The notes under the pieces: model-generated
What the model saw: the letters and a program-made list of their open reading frames with translations, nothing else
What the model was told of the DNA's origin: nothing
The model's database searches: none
DNA from: Symbiodinium natans
Taxonomy: Eukaryota; Sar; Dinophyceae; Suessiales; Symbiodiniaceae
Length of the DNA: 64,000 bases
NCBI GenBank assembly: GCA_905221605.1
Contig: CAJNDS010002450.1
Location: 93,324 to 157,323 of the forward strand
Reading direction: 5' to 3'
Part shown: positions 11,401 to 19,743 of the stretch, in pieces
Numbering within the stretch: position 1 is the stretch's first letter
How the letters are laid out: the number at the start of each line of letters is the position of its first letter
Position numbers and translations under genes: made by a program

Positions 11401-12631
11401 GGTGAAGCCCATCCAGGAGGTGTGTGAGCTACAGGAGAAACCCACGAAGATCTTCGGAATCTTGGATGTCCGTGGACAGATTGGTGGCAAGGCCATCATC
11501 TGGGAGATGGCAGTGAATGAAGGAGGACTGTACATGGAAGTACCGCCGGGAACGTGTGGCCTGGCGATGTTGAGCTTCGTGAGGTACTTGAAGAGAAAAG
11601 GGATAGTCCCTGTTTTGCTTCTGGGTGAGCACCAGGACCTCGGAGTCTTGCGGATGGTGGATCTGTTGTGCATGCTACCCATTTTGGGAGCAGAGAGGAT
11701 CATGGAGGATGAAGCTGAGAGCTCGTATTATCCCCCATGGGTGTTGCGCTGGAAGAGAAGTGCAAAGGAAGGATCCTTGGTGTTTAAGGAACTGGTGGAG
11801 CGAGTGCGAGTGATTTCGATGTTGTCGTGTGATACACTTCGGATTCACGAGCCGGAGCTGAGGGAGAGACCAGTCCCCAAGTGGTCGTTTGTGGCCTACA
11901 GCCACTACAGATCCGTGATGGAGTCTGTTGCAGGATTCTTGGAGGACCTGGAGAAAAAGAAAGAGGAGATCACCGACACGCAGAGGGCGGCAAGCTGGAA
12001 GAAGGTGGTTGCGAGTGAGACTCGAAGCGGTGTTGTGTGGATCTGCAAGTGTAAGTGGCACTTGCCGACCGACTATGTGGTGAGGTTCAACTTGACGTTG
12101 CCTGCCGACATGTGGCAGCAAGCCTTTGGGATCATGGGTGAGAATGTTGGGAAACTCGAGAAGGAGGAAAAGGACCTGAAGCGGATCCTCAAGGCTGCAG
12201 CGGAACAGCAAGACCGAGAGTTCGAGGAAGCTGAGCGAAAGCGCAAGCGCATCGCCGACCTGACAGCTGCCGAGGAAGAAGCTGCTAAGAGAGCAAAGCT
12301 GGAAGGCGAAGCGGTTCGCTCGCCTGTGTCAGTTGTACCATCTGAGTTGGATGCAGCAGCTATCGCGCAGATTGCTGAGCGTGTGAAGGCAAGCTTTAGT
12401 GTTGCCGATTTGGAGCTGATGTTGGAAGAGAAGAAGAGAAAGGTTGGAGACCAGCCAACTGAGAGGCCTGCGGAGACGCCAGCTGAGCCTAGCCGATCTT
12501 CGCAGGATGTGATGATGGAAACGAGGACGGCTGAGTTGGCGGAGATGAAGGAAGCCGCCAAGGAGCGCCGCGCCAAGTTGATGGAGTCAACTGGAGCTGG
12601 CGAGAAGAAGGGCGAAGAGGATGAAGAATGA
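5216..12631 (+). CDS. Copia-1 Gag-Pol polyprotein with C-terminal extension
   Basis: 2471 codons from ATG without a break. Domains in order: gag core (about residues 40-300); CCHC zinc knuckle C337-x2-C340-x4-H-x4-C350 in a Lys/Gly-rich region; aspartic protease DSGAS at 508; an HHCC-like zinc segment (HRMRGH...CPHC, about 680-700); integrase with D720, D791, E826; reverse transcriptase with motif A LDVSTAFLH (D1385) and motif C YVDD (D1476/D1477); RNase H with YADASW (D1651), SSCEAEL and TDSSSARAV, ending about residue 1782. All catalytic residues are present. Copia polyproteins usually end soon after RNase H, but this one continues about 690 residues. The extension has a four-cysteine motif (C1921-x2-C1924-x21-C1946-x2-C1949), a folded-looking region around 2020-2260, and a highly charged, probably coiled-coil tail (about 2270-2471). 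I recognise no family for it. Confidence 0.92.
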   Translation: MVFLRTCPILLRDVKVLSQGASPVGTPAKGTQLFRMASPSPPLRPPPLEQERERDVFARSDKWLPSLPTIDFSSWKDRISEALGFLTWMEKLTSWVGLGSEVFPNELMHAVKTQEESRLKQDRLTVEQQKRSTRLMHILRQTFANHEKSSLILQTYVESESTYQQSGFVALRLLAKEFCLKSRAECLFFRSQLVNQTVKAPSIPEIIRKIEHELNKYTKLLNSLDPDVHAGGLQIQEADSVMVLLRSLPDRCRSHCLLHGDSESFEDLKRVALKFEVQQRVWSEAPGTKLQPFRDPNEGKGNEGKPKGKGKEQKGKRESSKGAGKRASSQNKKDVECYVCGGKGHYARDCWYKEGDSGKKPNSPNAKAKAKAKGDPKKKPEKGKPKGKGKGKGKTVAEVSQEGESSDYQLTGGEWNEPESEARVESVLQPLEGLLDEVRKEWIPRSTDEIDWSWEVETRVRIAELEHRISTDLSQMLPSKSVRSLMKPPMNQVKSMEKDDASKWWLIDSGASVTVIAKRYLDEFQILDRKALGPNERYSAANDTPVNVFERVRIRALLPMYEGKQYLGLTSVCVTGVVADVAHNILSTEQMVNTGWEVKFTRREISLRHEKKGVMGYGVSWAGCPWIYLQGDAGKRKKVTFGRTEVRPMDVDDGQRPMEVDQMQSVQSMTKKKQEEMELHRMRGHIPFSSECPHCRMTRGTTQHRRTKDAQDRPVALQADFCFINLVTGTFAKDQPTAPNMKVLVMTEMSTRMIGCLLVGTNADNTSSWIRYWMNAFGLDIAGSAVLLRTDSETAVSALIKRANLGIRIVTQRAPPQGHEAVGGVERAVRTLKELFSTVRLDLRAQGFDLKRSPRAFEFGLIYCAAMHNHHAAAFDGKKSPQELVLQRSLHECGSSLIGATVLAELPDSMKTTALSRFVEAAYVYPEVGGLTHVVSAMVDGCPKHFRAKSIKHIVPLKIGLEHCQHLLKEHDPSDTLAPPILKEKEDGVPDRIEGEADKAFEGRVSEGPTTDMSKVGPPAAWVKEHGGTANCPACGPKRGKANHNAECRKRYDDWLKAQRQRLESKEPTEETPKMDQRSSKDAGVMESGSEPSLLKRPKITYESRPDPKLEEKQSVPTPATEVVDVDMEDFEDPSLPYQGIPDEAMEPGYFEGETPAEDEAIPMEEEKPQMDVDSVPNESSRVPRRLESLTSDVNSVPDESNRVPRLINRIYLDPRLDVPQGPIKMVSSDESPKLVHVTNSILLNKNSTFPESMKVCGSQVWLARPTSVLSEIDGCPLDVDKTVEGRRTELQSMTAHKAGRVVGADEAQKFARQHGIKIIPTRWVIGPKVVNGKEAVRARCVVQDIAKGSTASSLGLSATTPSLEALRTLLAIASVDAMDIATLDVSTAFLHSPLPKGSKAIIQLPKDVSACKDYYVPVFMILDQAMNGLRVAAKAWNLKLATVVKKVGLKQCPTEPSVFEGTVRGKRFLMLCYVDDLILCGTRDAIRLVTDTLNGELKIKETGRITSTGGKITFLGREIERQGSHLRMRVPPAYLDALFETEFCKDLKVVTAPPDIVKTVEKGRASGSDPELSDTAAARYRAVLGRIAWWGQSRPDLSRWMSILSQGQSKPTACFEQALRQVIRFLKGQYHAPDGNVPDSGPAQLEVYADASWAPQASLGRRSVSGIAIFYRGCLIKGISRVQGCVSLSSCEAELRAILTAVQESEGLATLIGQLAESDVTIRLHTDSSSARAVLLNRGLSRRVRHLDIAVCYLQERIQEAQTLKVIWCPTAGMIADVLTKCLSQVTFCQHQQAMGIYPGEDVQQVWRICGIRPRVGVQACQCAEATGCSVEQVGSLKSVKKCGEVFENFHLRSPETLREDSSPEVQEMDLWSNRKSFGSSTTEASPSLEPVPLVKDRKMAAEDSRKGEQGAEMKSPFWCKVCKWLFRSEHAAGLSWDESGKPKCEKCKQTVTVSGTDASHAFHLREAEKERRAAGKRGDKGESRGSGQAAPKPKAMPKVIERMVDVFPELADPEPPKWFGDVSWSICRRGTPVDELELKDVVGTLSDKDMLRYQSSYEKLVKPIQEVCELQEKPTKIFGILDVRGQIGGKAIIWEMAVNEGGLYMEVPPGTCGLAMLSFVRYLKRKGIVPVLLLGEHQDLGVLRMVDLLCMLPILGAERIMEDEAESSYYPPWVLRWKRSAKEGSLVFKELVERVRVISMLSCDTLRIHEPELRERPVPKWSFVAYSHYRSVMESVAGFLEDLEKKKEEITDTQRAASWKKVVASETRSGVVWICKCKWHLPTDYVVRFNLTLPADMWQQAFGIMGENVGKLEKEEKDLKRILKAAAEQQDREFEEAERKRKRIADLTAAEEEAAKRAKLEGEAVRSPVSVVPSELDAAAIAQIAERVKASFSVADLELMLEEKKRKVGDQPTERPAETPAEPSRSSQDVMMETRTAELAEMKEAAKERRAKLMESTGAGEKKGEEDEE

Positions 12632-13368
12632 ACTGAGATGCTAAGTGATCTCAGTGGTTGGGTGGGTGAGTGAAACCCGCAGCCATTTTTTTTGGAAGCC
12701 ATGGCCGCGTTGCCGCCATGGAGCGCCCGCGATTTTTCTGGTTAGTGTGAGCCCTTGTTTCAGTGCATGAGAAGTTTGCAAAGAGGAGGCAAAATGATGA
12801 TGAAACTCAACGAGGGACTCTATAGCCCCTTCTGCAAGGCGTCTGATTGCCACCTCTGAAGACGTTTTTGGCTGATGGTACGCTGGAAGAAGCGAAACTA
12901 TGAAGCCAATCTTTTCCTGAAGGATCAGCTAGCCGATGCTAGTTGGTGAGTTTGGTGACCTGGAAGATGCGAGACTGAGGAGGAGTACCACGACAAGGTC
13001 GAGTGCTGAGTGGGAAACATCTGAAGCTTGCATTAATTCGTTTTCACGTGTTTGTCACCACGAACTCTTGGATTCGTTCCAAGACAACCCTGCCCCAGTG
13101 CAGGTGGATGCAAGTTTAATTCGTTTTTCACGTGTTTGGACAACGAACTCTTGGGTTACCAGTGATGTGGACCCAGGACAACCTGCCTGATGGTGGGATC
13201 TTGCATGAGTTTTAAGTTTGATGTCAGAGATCGACTGGTGTGTTGTTTGTTTCGTTTGGTGGCGAGTACGCACCAAGGGAATGTGGCCAGGGCATCCCCT
13301 TAGTGTTGAAGTGCCGAGCTGGGCTTGGACTTCAGATCTTTGACATGAACCCTCAGCAAAATGCGGGG
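12632..13368 (+). other. Copia-1 3' untranslated region
   Basis: No convincing ORF. Two related segments of about 40 bp (13033-13076 and 13116-13157) share ttaattcgttttcacgtgtt and aacgaactcttgg, a short imperfect direct repeat. It ends in the polypurine tract. Confidence 0.7.
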
Positions 13369-13370
13369 GG
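13362..13370 (+). promoter_or_regulatory. Copia-1 polypurine tract
   Basis: The G-run gcgggggg sits directly before the 3' LTR, where plus-strand DNA synthesis is primed. Its last two Gs may overlap the LTR start. Confidence 0.75.
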
Positions 13371-13751
13371 TGGAAGATTGTGGCTGATCAGTGATGTTTT
13401 TGTCATGTTTTGGATCAGCTTGTATAGGTTTGTTTTGCTTCGGAGTGATTGGGAATCCGTGTGATCCCATCCTCGATGGTTTATGCCTCGTTGATTTCCA
13501 AGGAAATCATACGAGTGTGTTTTTGCCCAATACGCTATTTAAAGTGAGTGTGCAGTGTGTAGGAACTTCGTTCTGAAGCTGAGTTTAAGCTCACAAGAGA
13601 GAATTCGTTTAGTTTGTGCACTTCGTGACTTTTGGCTCAAGGCTCAAGTGGCTCTGACTGTGAAAAAGAGAGAGTTGTCCGCACTTGTGTGAGAGGTCAG
13701 GGTTCGTGCTTTCAAGGGAAAAGGTACCAGAGGGACCTTCGGTTTTTCACG
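13369..13751 (+). repeat. Copia-1 3' LTR
   Basis: Direct repeat of 3839-4219 with about seven substitutions and a 2-bp insertion (cttgtgtgag versus cttgtgag). It carries the same spliced-leader-like string at 13630-13648 and is followed by the TSD gtatc. Confidence 0.93.
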
Positions 13752-13978
13752 GTATCCCCTTCAAGAGCTTCCTCATACAACCTTGATGTTGAGTAAACGC
13801 GCACAAGGGTGAAATTGGCAACAAGGCCAGCACACCTCACCCGACAACGAGAAGCTGCTTCACGGACTGACCAAGGGGCAGGCACGTGACGCTGCAAGAC
13901 TGTGTGCGAGGCCATAGACTGCCGCAGTGGCCCTCTGCCTGCGGGTGAGGAGAATCCATTTGGGCAGGCCAATGATGC
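13752..13978 (-). pseudogene. Upstream part of a minus-strand reading frame split by Copia-1
   Basis: The minus strand is open for about 76 codons from a stop at 13979-13981 to the TSD, then runs in the same phase into 3833-3527 when the element is removed. The restored frame would exceed 170 codons. A further open stretch in the same frame (13982-14251, with VGAALQLIHRCWPKGLQFRE) lies upstream beyond that stop. No domain is recognised. Confidence 0.4.
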
Positions 13979-14683
13979 TCATGAGCAAGTTGCCCGCCCA
14001 GCCTTGCAGGAGTTTGATGCAAAGTCAGCTGTAAACGGTGAACGCAGTCGGAGGAAGCGGAGGCTCGCGAGTGGGAAGTCTCCAACTGCATGGACGTCGT
14101 AAGTGCATTCGTCAAGAGGCGTGACTTCATCTATCTCCCTGAACTGGAGTCCCTTGGGCCAACAGCGGTGGATAAGCTGGAGAGCAGCCCCAACCAATTC
14201 GGAGGACTTTATCGGCATCCAAGTGTGCACGAATTGTGCCAGTGTGTCCACTGAGTGAGGGTGTGGCTGCCCCTTGTACTTTGTGCTTGGTGGGCTTTAT
14301 TGCCGCTTATGGTTCTCGTACCTTTACGTGCTCCTCTGTTATTTGCTTCGTTGTTTGATCACTGTGATCACCTACCCCTCCCCATCCGAATATAGTTGGC
14401 ACATGCGTGACAGTTATTTTGCTCAAGCGCTCGTTATGGGAGCACTGACCCTTAACCCGCGCAATGGCCTTCTGTCTGGATTTGGCGCCGGATCATCTTA
14501 GGAAGTTCTTGGCTCTTCCATCCACACTTCGCCCTGCCTCTTCTCGTATGACAACAAATTCTGCACCGTGGAGTCCAGTATCGCCTTTGTTCACACTCAC
14601 ACAGTTCACGGGCAATGACTGTTCCTCTTGGCGTTAAGACCTGGAGCAAGCCTCTACCCTACTCCATCCAGTTTTGTGCCCGA
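13979..14683. other. Spacer between Copia-1 and a hypothetical ORF
   Basis: Contains the open minus-strand stretch at 13982-14251 mentioned under the split frame. Otherwise I see no gene, RNA or repeat. Confidence 0.4.
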
Positions 14684-15160
14684 TTAAAGCCCCGACAACT
14701 CGTGAAGACCACTTGGATTCAAAGAAAAGTGCTCCGAAAGTGATTGGGCAAGCGCACGTTCTCCAACGCACGAGATGGCACGGAGATTTGGTGCACTTAT
14801 TTTCCATAGCGTTGACACGGTAGCGCGAGGTTGAGTGGCAGCGTCCAGCCTTGCAATGACTTCAATGAGAGTCCATGCAAGTAGGAGTTTTTCCTCATCC
14901 AGATCTTCGACAATCTCGTGAATGATCAGTGGATTACCAAAGGAGACGCCTCGATATAAACGATCCTTATGGTACGGGGAAAGGGCTTCGTTCGACTTGC
15001 TTTCCTCTAAGAGAGCCACGAGGATCGCTCCCGCTGCAGCAGGGAGGACTGTGAGTTCGAAGTCAGCTGTGCTGGAATGACTACCAATGGCTTCATGGTA
15101 ACGCCAAGCCAGGAGGCAGCGTGTGGCGGCCAGCATGTTTGGTTGTGCCCGGGCGTTCAC
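14684..15160 (-). CDS. Hypothetical protein, 158 codons
   Basis: Minus-strand frame with protein-like composition: an acidic amphipathic stretch IVEDLDEEKLLLAWTLIEVI and an alanine-rich segment LPAAAGAILVALLEE. The nominal start is GTG and the frame is open somewhat further upstream, so this may be an exon. It lies about 70 bp downstream, in transcription sense, of the RT ORF of the DNMT-bearing element, and could be the 3' part of that element or host sequence. No family is recognised. Confidence 0.4.
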   Translation of the reverse strand: MNARAQPNMLAATRCLLAWRYHEAIGSHSSTADFELTVLPAAAGAILVALLEESKSNEALSPYHKDRLYRGVSFGNPLIIHEIVEDLDEEKLLLAWTLIEVIARLDAATQPRATVSTLWKISAPNLRAISCVGERALAQSLSEHFSLNPSGLHELSGL

Positions 15161-15228
15161 AACTGGTCTGAGCCAAAGGTGCCGCCATCACGAAAGAGGG
15201 AGGGTGGTTGAAATGGGGACTACACGCA

Positions 15229-18200
15229 TCACAACGAGGGGGGTGTTACCCACAATCCCCTACGCGGAACAGCTGTAACATCAACGCGTCTCCTTTTATC
15301 GTCTCTTTGCCTCTCGACCTCTAGTATATCCTGAACTTCCAGGATAAGGCGCTTGGACACCCTGTTGGTGGTTGCCTTTGGGCGCTTTGGGAGAGCAGGG
15401 CTATGACACGCGATACCCGCAGCGTTTAACGCATCAACTGCCGCATTAAATTCACTCTTCGTGGTGGTAATAGCAAAGACATCTTGTAGGTTAGCAAATT
15501 CCTGGTTAGGTGTGACCTGTGGATGACAGTGCTGCCCCACCTGGATGAGCTGAACCAACGCTTCAGTAGCCCCTTCGATGAAGGGCGAAACTGCGTTTCT
15601 ATTTTTGACGTACACCCCGTCATGTACCCAAAGCACTGTGCCTGCGCAGTACGGGAGCATTGCAGCGAGCCCTTTTCGCATTACGAAGCTTTCCGCAGCT
15701 TCAAGTGCAAAAGTTGCCCAATTCCTGTTGTTGACCCTTGCATCCGGTTGGTAAAAAGGGATTCCTTGCTGGATCATAACCTGGAGGGTAGCTTTAGCCT
15801 GCACCAAATGTGCAAGAAAACTTGCCAAGGCAGGGGGGATGGCATAAGCAGCAATACTACCTTCATAAACATGCCGAAGGAAAGCATTGCTGTCCATTCC
15901 AACTGCTCTTTGCAACAAGTGCTTGGTTTGCACTGTTTGTGCTTTGGGCGCGCGTGCAAGGTGACTACTAAATAGCTCCCTGGCTTCAAGCAACGTTGGG
16001 AGGGGTGGGTGAGTAGGGCTGTGACATGTAAGGAGGCGCAAAAGCGTATAATGCGCACCTTTCATGTCGATTTCAATTGCGTTCGGTCCGATGGCCAAGA
16101 AACGTGTTGGCCTTTTACTCGTTTGCCAGTGCCGTATGGCATAATATCTACCCTGTGGGTGCAAAGATGGCCTTCGATACTGGACCAGCCCTGGCCACGT
16201 TGTATCAAGCTCGGGGGGAGGCTTGATCCGATTGTAGAGGCAAAACCGCAAAAGCAGTTCCGGATTCCAAAGTGGGGGGGCCTCAAGAGAAATAGTTTCA
16301 GCTCCGGAATGCAAATCCTGTATAGCTTGCAGGTGCCATTGCTTGGAAGGCAACAGAATAGGCGGAAAGCACTCAGTGTTTATTTGCATATGAGGCTGAC
16401 CCTCACCCGAGTCAAAGAAGACATCTTCATGAAGGGGTGCTTCGTAGCGGAGACTGTTAGCAGCGATTCCTGCCAGGTGATCAGCGACTTTGTTGCCGAC
16501 GCGAGGGACGTATGACCAATGCACTGTAATGGGTGTGTGCGTTAACTTTTGCCACATGTTGTCCAGTTTTCGCACTAGGTCTTCCCTATGTAGTCTCAAG
16601 GCACCAGCAAAGTGCTTTACAATGTTGATGCAGTCGCCCTGAAGGATAACCTCCCTAATTTGATTGCTAGCAGCTAGAGATAATGCCTTGTCTAACGTTG
16701 CGTCAGCGGCGCATATTTCCGCAAACATAGAATCTGGACAAGGCTGGAGTGGGATGGCAATCGTTTCAAGAATTACCGGGACTGGTCCGGGCGACCATAC
16801 GATACCACCCGCACCACCGATACCTTCTTGCACGTGGCAGCTGCCGTCAAATTGAGCAACAAGGTGGGTATCTTTGACAGGTTTTAACTCAACAATAAGT
16901 GGAGTACCTGCAGGGATTGGCCTTAATGCCGTAACTTTAAGGTGCAGATTGCCGCAATGACACATTTTAGGCCATAGAGCAACATTAGGGACGCCAAGGG
17001 TCTGTTGATACATAGGTGCAAGCAAGTAATGCTGTGCATCTAATGTTGCTAAGACATCCCCTATATTGGCATTCCTGGGGGAGACGGTAACACCTTGGGC
17101 GCTTGCTTTAATTAAGGCAGAAAGGGGATGCTTGACCTCAATATGGAGTCCTCCGTCGTTGCAACAGGGCTTGCAGCGTTCCGTGTCAACCCACCATGCC
17201 GGTAATGCTTTGGGAAGTAACATCCTCGGGATGGTATTCCAAAGACGTGACGCGAGCTTGGGTATGTTACTGATGTGTTTTGCCCGTTGCGGTGTCTCAC
17301 ACCATCCAGGGTGCCAGGTGCATTGCTGTTCCATAGTATATCTTCTTATGGTCGCAATCCATGCTAATAGGACGGCACAGAATTTCTTGTCAATCCCTCC
17401 CTCAACATTGATCTTAGGAAGGGCAGTGTGACACAGGGAGTCAAACGAGGCAGTGCCAGCATATCCCAATGTGACTAGGACAATAAAGAGGGAGGCTTTG
17501 GTGACCACACAAGCCGTAAGCCAATGCTCTGTTGTGTTTGCTCCCAGCCCACAGAGCAGGCAGTGGCTTTGGATGAAAGTACACTGGTGCTCATTGGGTA
17601 TAGCTGCTCTGTAAGTAATAGTTCTAGCCGGAGCACCAGGCATTGCCGCACATTGCAGGAGTGGTGCTTGGTTAACATCACAGCAAGGCAGCATGCAGCT
17701 GATGGCATGGGCAAGGTCATCAGGGCAGCTTTGGTTGAGATGACAGAGTTTGCAGACTGGCATGCTGCCGAACCCATTGTCATACCAGAGCTCTTTCCCT
17801 GTTTGTTTGCGTAGGCAGACTCTACATTGCTCGTCCCTAGAGGCATATTGCCTGTACACAAAATATGCATCGGCTTCTTCAACAATGGCCCATCTAAGTG
17901 CGTAGCAACGAGTGACATCCGAAGCCACGTTCTTTGGCGGGAGGTTTAGCGCAAGCAAAATGGCACATAGCTGTCTCTCATGTGCATGGTTCGCAACTTT
18001 TTGTCGAAGATATCCTTGCGCCTGAACACAAGCAGCATTGCGCAACACTGCTCTAAGCGCAATTTGCGCCTGCTTGAGCTTGCGACCGCCTGAGTGAGGG
18101 CTCACTCGAGGCAGCGCAGCAGATAGGGCATCATGGCACTTGCTTTTGAACTGCTCAATGATTGGTGAGTCTCCTAAGGAGACTGATTTCTGAATGGCTT

Positions 18201-19743
18201 GCCTGGCTTGCACAAGCAACGAATGGTAGAAGGGAAGGTTGGCCGCATGCGCATTTTCAAGGTCATGCAGGATAACGTTTAAAGCCCATTTGCCTCTCCA
18301 GCGCAGCAGTAGGCCAACTTTAGATAATATGGCGCCTATCTCAGGATCCATTGCCCTAGGCGCTTTGATAAAATCAAAAACGCCCGCCATATGTTTGGCC
18401 TGAATCCAGGGACGCCTCAAAATAGTTGAGCTGGCAATAGCTAGTGCTTTGAGCATATGCCTTTTGGTGAAGGCGTACAAGGAATTGCAGAAAAGAGGGC
18501 AAGAGGCAATGAAGGCCGTATGGAATTGAATCCTGGCAGGCATTGATGCAGTAAGGGAAAGAGCTTGTTTATTCCTTCTCAACATATTGCACAAGGCCTT
18601 ATCAAGGATCAGCATGCGCAGGGAAACATCTGACATTTTCCTTTGTCCAACCCAATGGATTTCATCAATAGACGTTGCTTGCTCCCATTCATATTTTGAC
18701 ATGCGGCCACGCAGGATAAAGCCCAACATTGTTGCAGTCTCAGCAATAATCTTAGACCCCCAAGGCGTCATGTCGAGGAGAAGGATATCAGCAGTTTTGA
18801 AGGGCTTGTTGGTAAGAATAGAAGTTTTGCATTTGCATTTGCAAGGCGATGCAATAATGCAAGCCAACAAAGCCTGGAAATTTTGCTGTTGTGTGCACAT
18901 GCAAAGCAGCATATCGCTAGACAGGACGTAGCATTTGCTTCCGCTTACTAAGAGCAGTCCGTGTCGCACGTCAAGCCTAGTCAAGGACATCCTCATTGCT
19001 TGGTCGAGGCTGTAGATGTTCTGTTGAAGCAGTAAGCACAAGGCTTGATGCAATGAGGGACCTCCAATGGTGAGAGTATTGCTCGGTGGAAGCTGTTTGG
19101 ACTCAATCCAAGCGACACCAAATTGGGCTATGCATGCTCTGACATCCCCAGGGAGAACCTGTAAAGAAATAAACCCTGCTTGGAAGCATTGGTGACGGAG
19201 AACTTGTAACCCCGCGCTGTGCGCTGGTTCGAAAGTTCTTTGTGCCTTTTCCACCCAATGCAGGCCTTTGGAGGCAGCGCTGTTATCGTCCATGTAAGCC
19301 GTTAGTCTTATGAAGGAAGAAATGTCGTGCAGCGCCCAAATCAAGGGATCTAAGGCGAGACAGAAAAGGACAACAGAAGTCGCCCTTCCCATAGCAAGGC
19401 CTTGGTGGATGGAGATAGGCTCGAGCAAGAAACCTTGCACTTTATGCTGGGTGCGCCTCCCAAACATAAGGTGGATGACGTAAGCTTTGATCCAGGCAGG
19501 GGCAGCTCTTGCCGCTAAGCACTGTAGTACCCACCAGGGATTCACCCGTTCAAAGGCCTTGGCAAAGAAAGTCGGAAAGCATGACTGTGTACTGGGCATC
19601 TTTGAGCTCCAAGTAGTGTTGCATTTGGGCATAATTTGCCTGTGGTTCTTTGAAGTGATTAAGAAGAGCCTGGGCAGGATGTAGCGAGTCTTTGAAAGAC
19701 TCAGCAAGGACAGCGTAGATTGCGGAGTCAATGATTCGATCAC
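15229..19743 (-). CDS. LINE ORF2, C-terminal part: RT palm, zinc motifs, RNase H, unknown C-terminal domain
   Basis: The frame is 1504 codons; the meaningful part starts about residue 58, at FFAKAFERV (RT motif A without its aspartate, which lies in the preceding ORF). Then GLAMGRATSVVLFCLALDPL (motif B region) and AYMDDN (motif C, D152/D153). A Cys/His region follows, including CLLCGLGANTTEHWLTAC, a C-x2-C-x8-H-x4-C motif like the zf-RVT knuckle of many LINEs. RNase H spans about 960-1095: FDGSC (D966), AEICAADATL, LQGDCINIV and VGNKVADHLAG, so the D-E-D-D set is present. A further ~400 residues follow with EIDMKGAHYTLL (about 1224) and LWVHDGVYV (about 1372), which I cannot assign. The nominal GTG start is not a real start; expression needs frameshifting or repair at about 19567. 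Confidence 0.85.
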   Translation of the reverse strand: MIESLTPQSTLSLLSLSKTRYILPRLFLITSKNHRQIMPKCNTTWSSKMPSTQSCFPTFFAKAFERVNPWWVLQCLAARAAPAWIKAYVIHLMFGRRTQHKVQGFLLEPISIHQGLAMGRATSVVLFCLALDPLIWALHDISSFIRLTAYMDDNSAASKGLHWVEKAQRTFEPAHSAGLQVLRHQCFQAGFISLQVLPGDVRACIAQFGVAWIESKQLPPSNTLTIGGPSLHQALCLLLQQNIYSLDQAMRMSLTRLDVRHGLLLVSGSKCYVLSSDMLLCMCTQQQNFQALLACIIASPCKCKCKTSILTNKPFKTADILLLDMTPWGSKIIAETATMLGFILRGRMSKYEWEQATSIDEIHWVGQRKMSDVSLRMLILDKALCNMLRRNKQALSLTASMPARIQFHTAFIASCPLFCNSLYAFTKRHMLKALAIASSTILRRPWIQAKHMAGVFDFIKAPRAMDPEIGAILSKVGLLLRWRGKWALNVILHDLENAHAANLPFYHSLLVQARQAIQKSVSLGDSPIIEQFKSKCHDALSAALPRVSPHSGGRKLKQAQIALRAVLRNAACVQAQGYLRQKVANHAHERQLCAILLALNLPPKNVASDVTRCYALRWAIVEEADAYFVYRQYASRDEQCRVCLRKQTGKELWYDNGFGSMPVCKLCHLNQSCPDDLAHAISCMLPCCDVNQAPLLQCAAMPGAPARTITYRAAIPNEHQCTFIQSHCLLCGLGANTTEHWLTACVVTKASLFIVLVTLGYAGTASFDSLCHTALPKINVEGGIDKKFCAVLLAWIATIRRYTMEQQCTWHPGWCETPQRAKHISNIPKLASRLWNTIPRMLLPKALPAWWVDTERCKPCCNDGGLHIEVKHPLSALIKASAQGVTVSPRNANIGDVLATLDAQHYLLAPMYQQTLGVPNVALWPKMCHCGNLHLKVTALRPIPAGTPLIVELKPVKDTHLVAQFDGSCHVQEGIGGAGGIVWSPGPVPVILETIAIPLQPCPDSMFAEICAADATLDKALSLAASNQIREVILQGDCINIVKHFAGALRLHREDLVRKLDNMWQKLTHTPITVHWSYVPRVGNKVADHLAGIAANSLRYEAPLHEDVFFDSGEGQPHMQINTECFPPILLPSKQWHLQAIQDLHSGAETISLEAPPLWNPELLLRFCLYNRIKPPPELDTTWPGLVQYRRPSLHPQGRYYAIRHWQTSKRPTRFLAIGPNAIEIDMKGAHYTLLRLLTCHSPTHPPLPTLLEARELFSSHLARAPKAQTVQTKHLLQRAVGMDSNAFLRHVYEGSIAAYAIPPALASFLAHLVQAKATLQVMIQQGIPFYQPDARVNNRNWATFALEAAESFVMRKGLAAMLPYCAGTVLWVHDGVYVKNRNAVSPFIEGATEALVQLIQVGQHCHPQVTPNQEFANLQDVFAITTTKSEFNAAVDALNAAGIACHSPALPKRPKATTNRVSKRLILEVQDILEVERQRDDKRRRVDVTAVPRRGLWVTPPSL

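Larger units (their letters stand above)
3839..13751 (+). mobile_element. Copia-1: full-length Ty1/copia LTR retrotransposon
   Basis: Two direct LTRs of about 381 bp flank a primer-binding site, a gag-like ORF, a polyprotein ordered protease-integrase-RT-RNase H (the copia order) and a G-rich polypurine tract. The LTRs differ by about seven substitutions and one 2-bp indel (about 98% identity), so insertion is fairly recent. A 5-bp direct repeat, gtatc, lies at 3834-3838 and 13752-13756, as expected of copia integration. LTR edges are uncertain by about 2 nt because the 5' copy begins tgtggaag while the 3' copy begins ggtggaag after the G-tract. The element looks nearly intact apart from a possible frame break near the start of gag. 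Confidence 0.93.

Noticed and set aside
15168-15185. Second spliced-leader-like string (tttggctca on the minus strand)
   Set aside because: Only nine matching bases and no adjacent truncated relic; expected by chance at this length.
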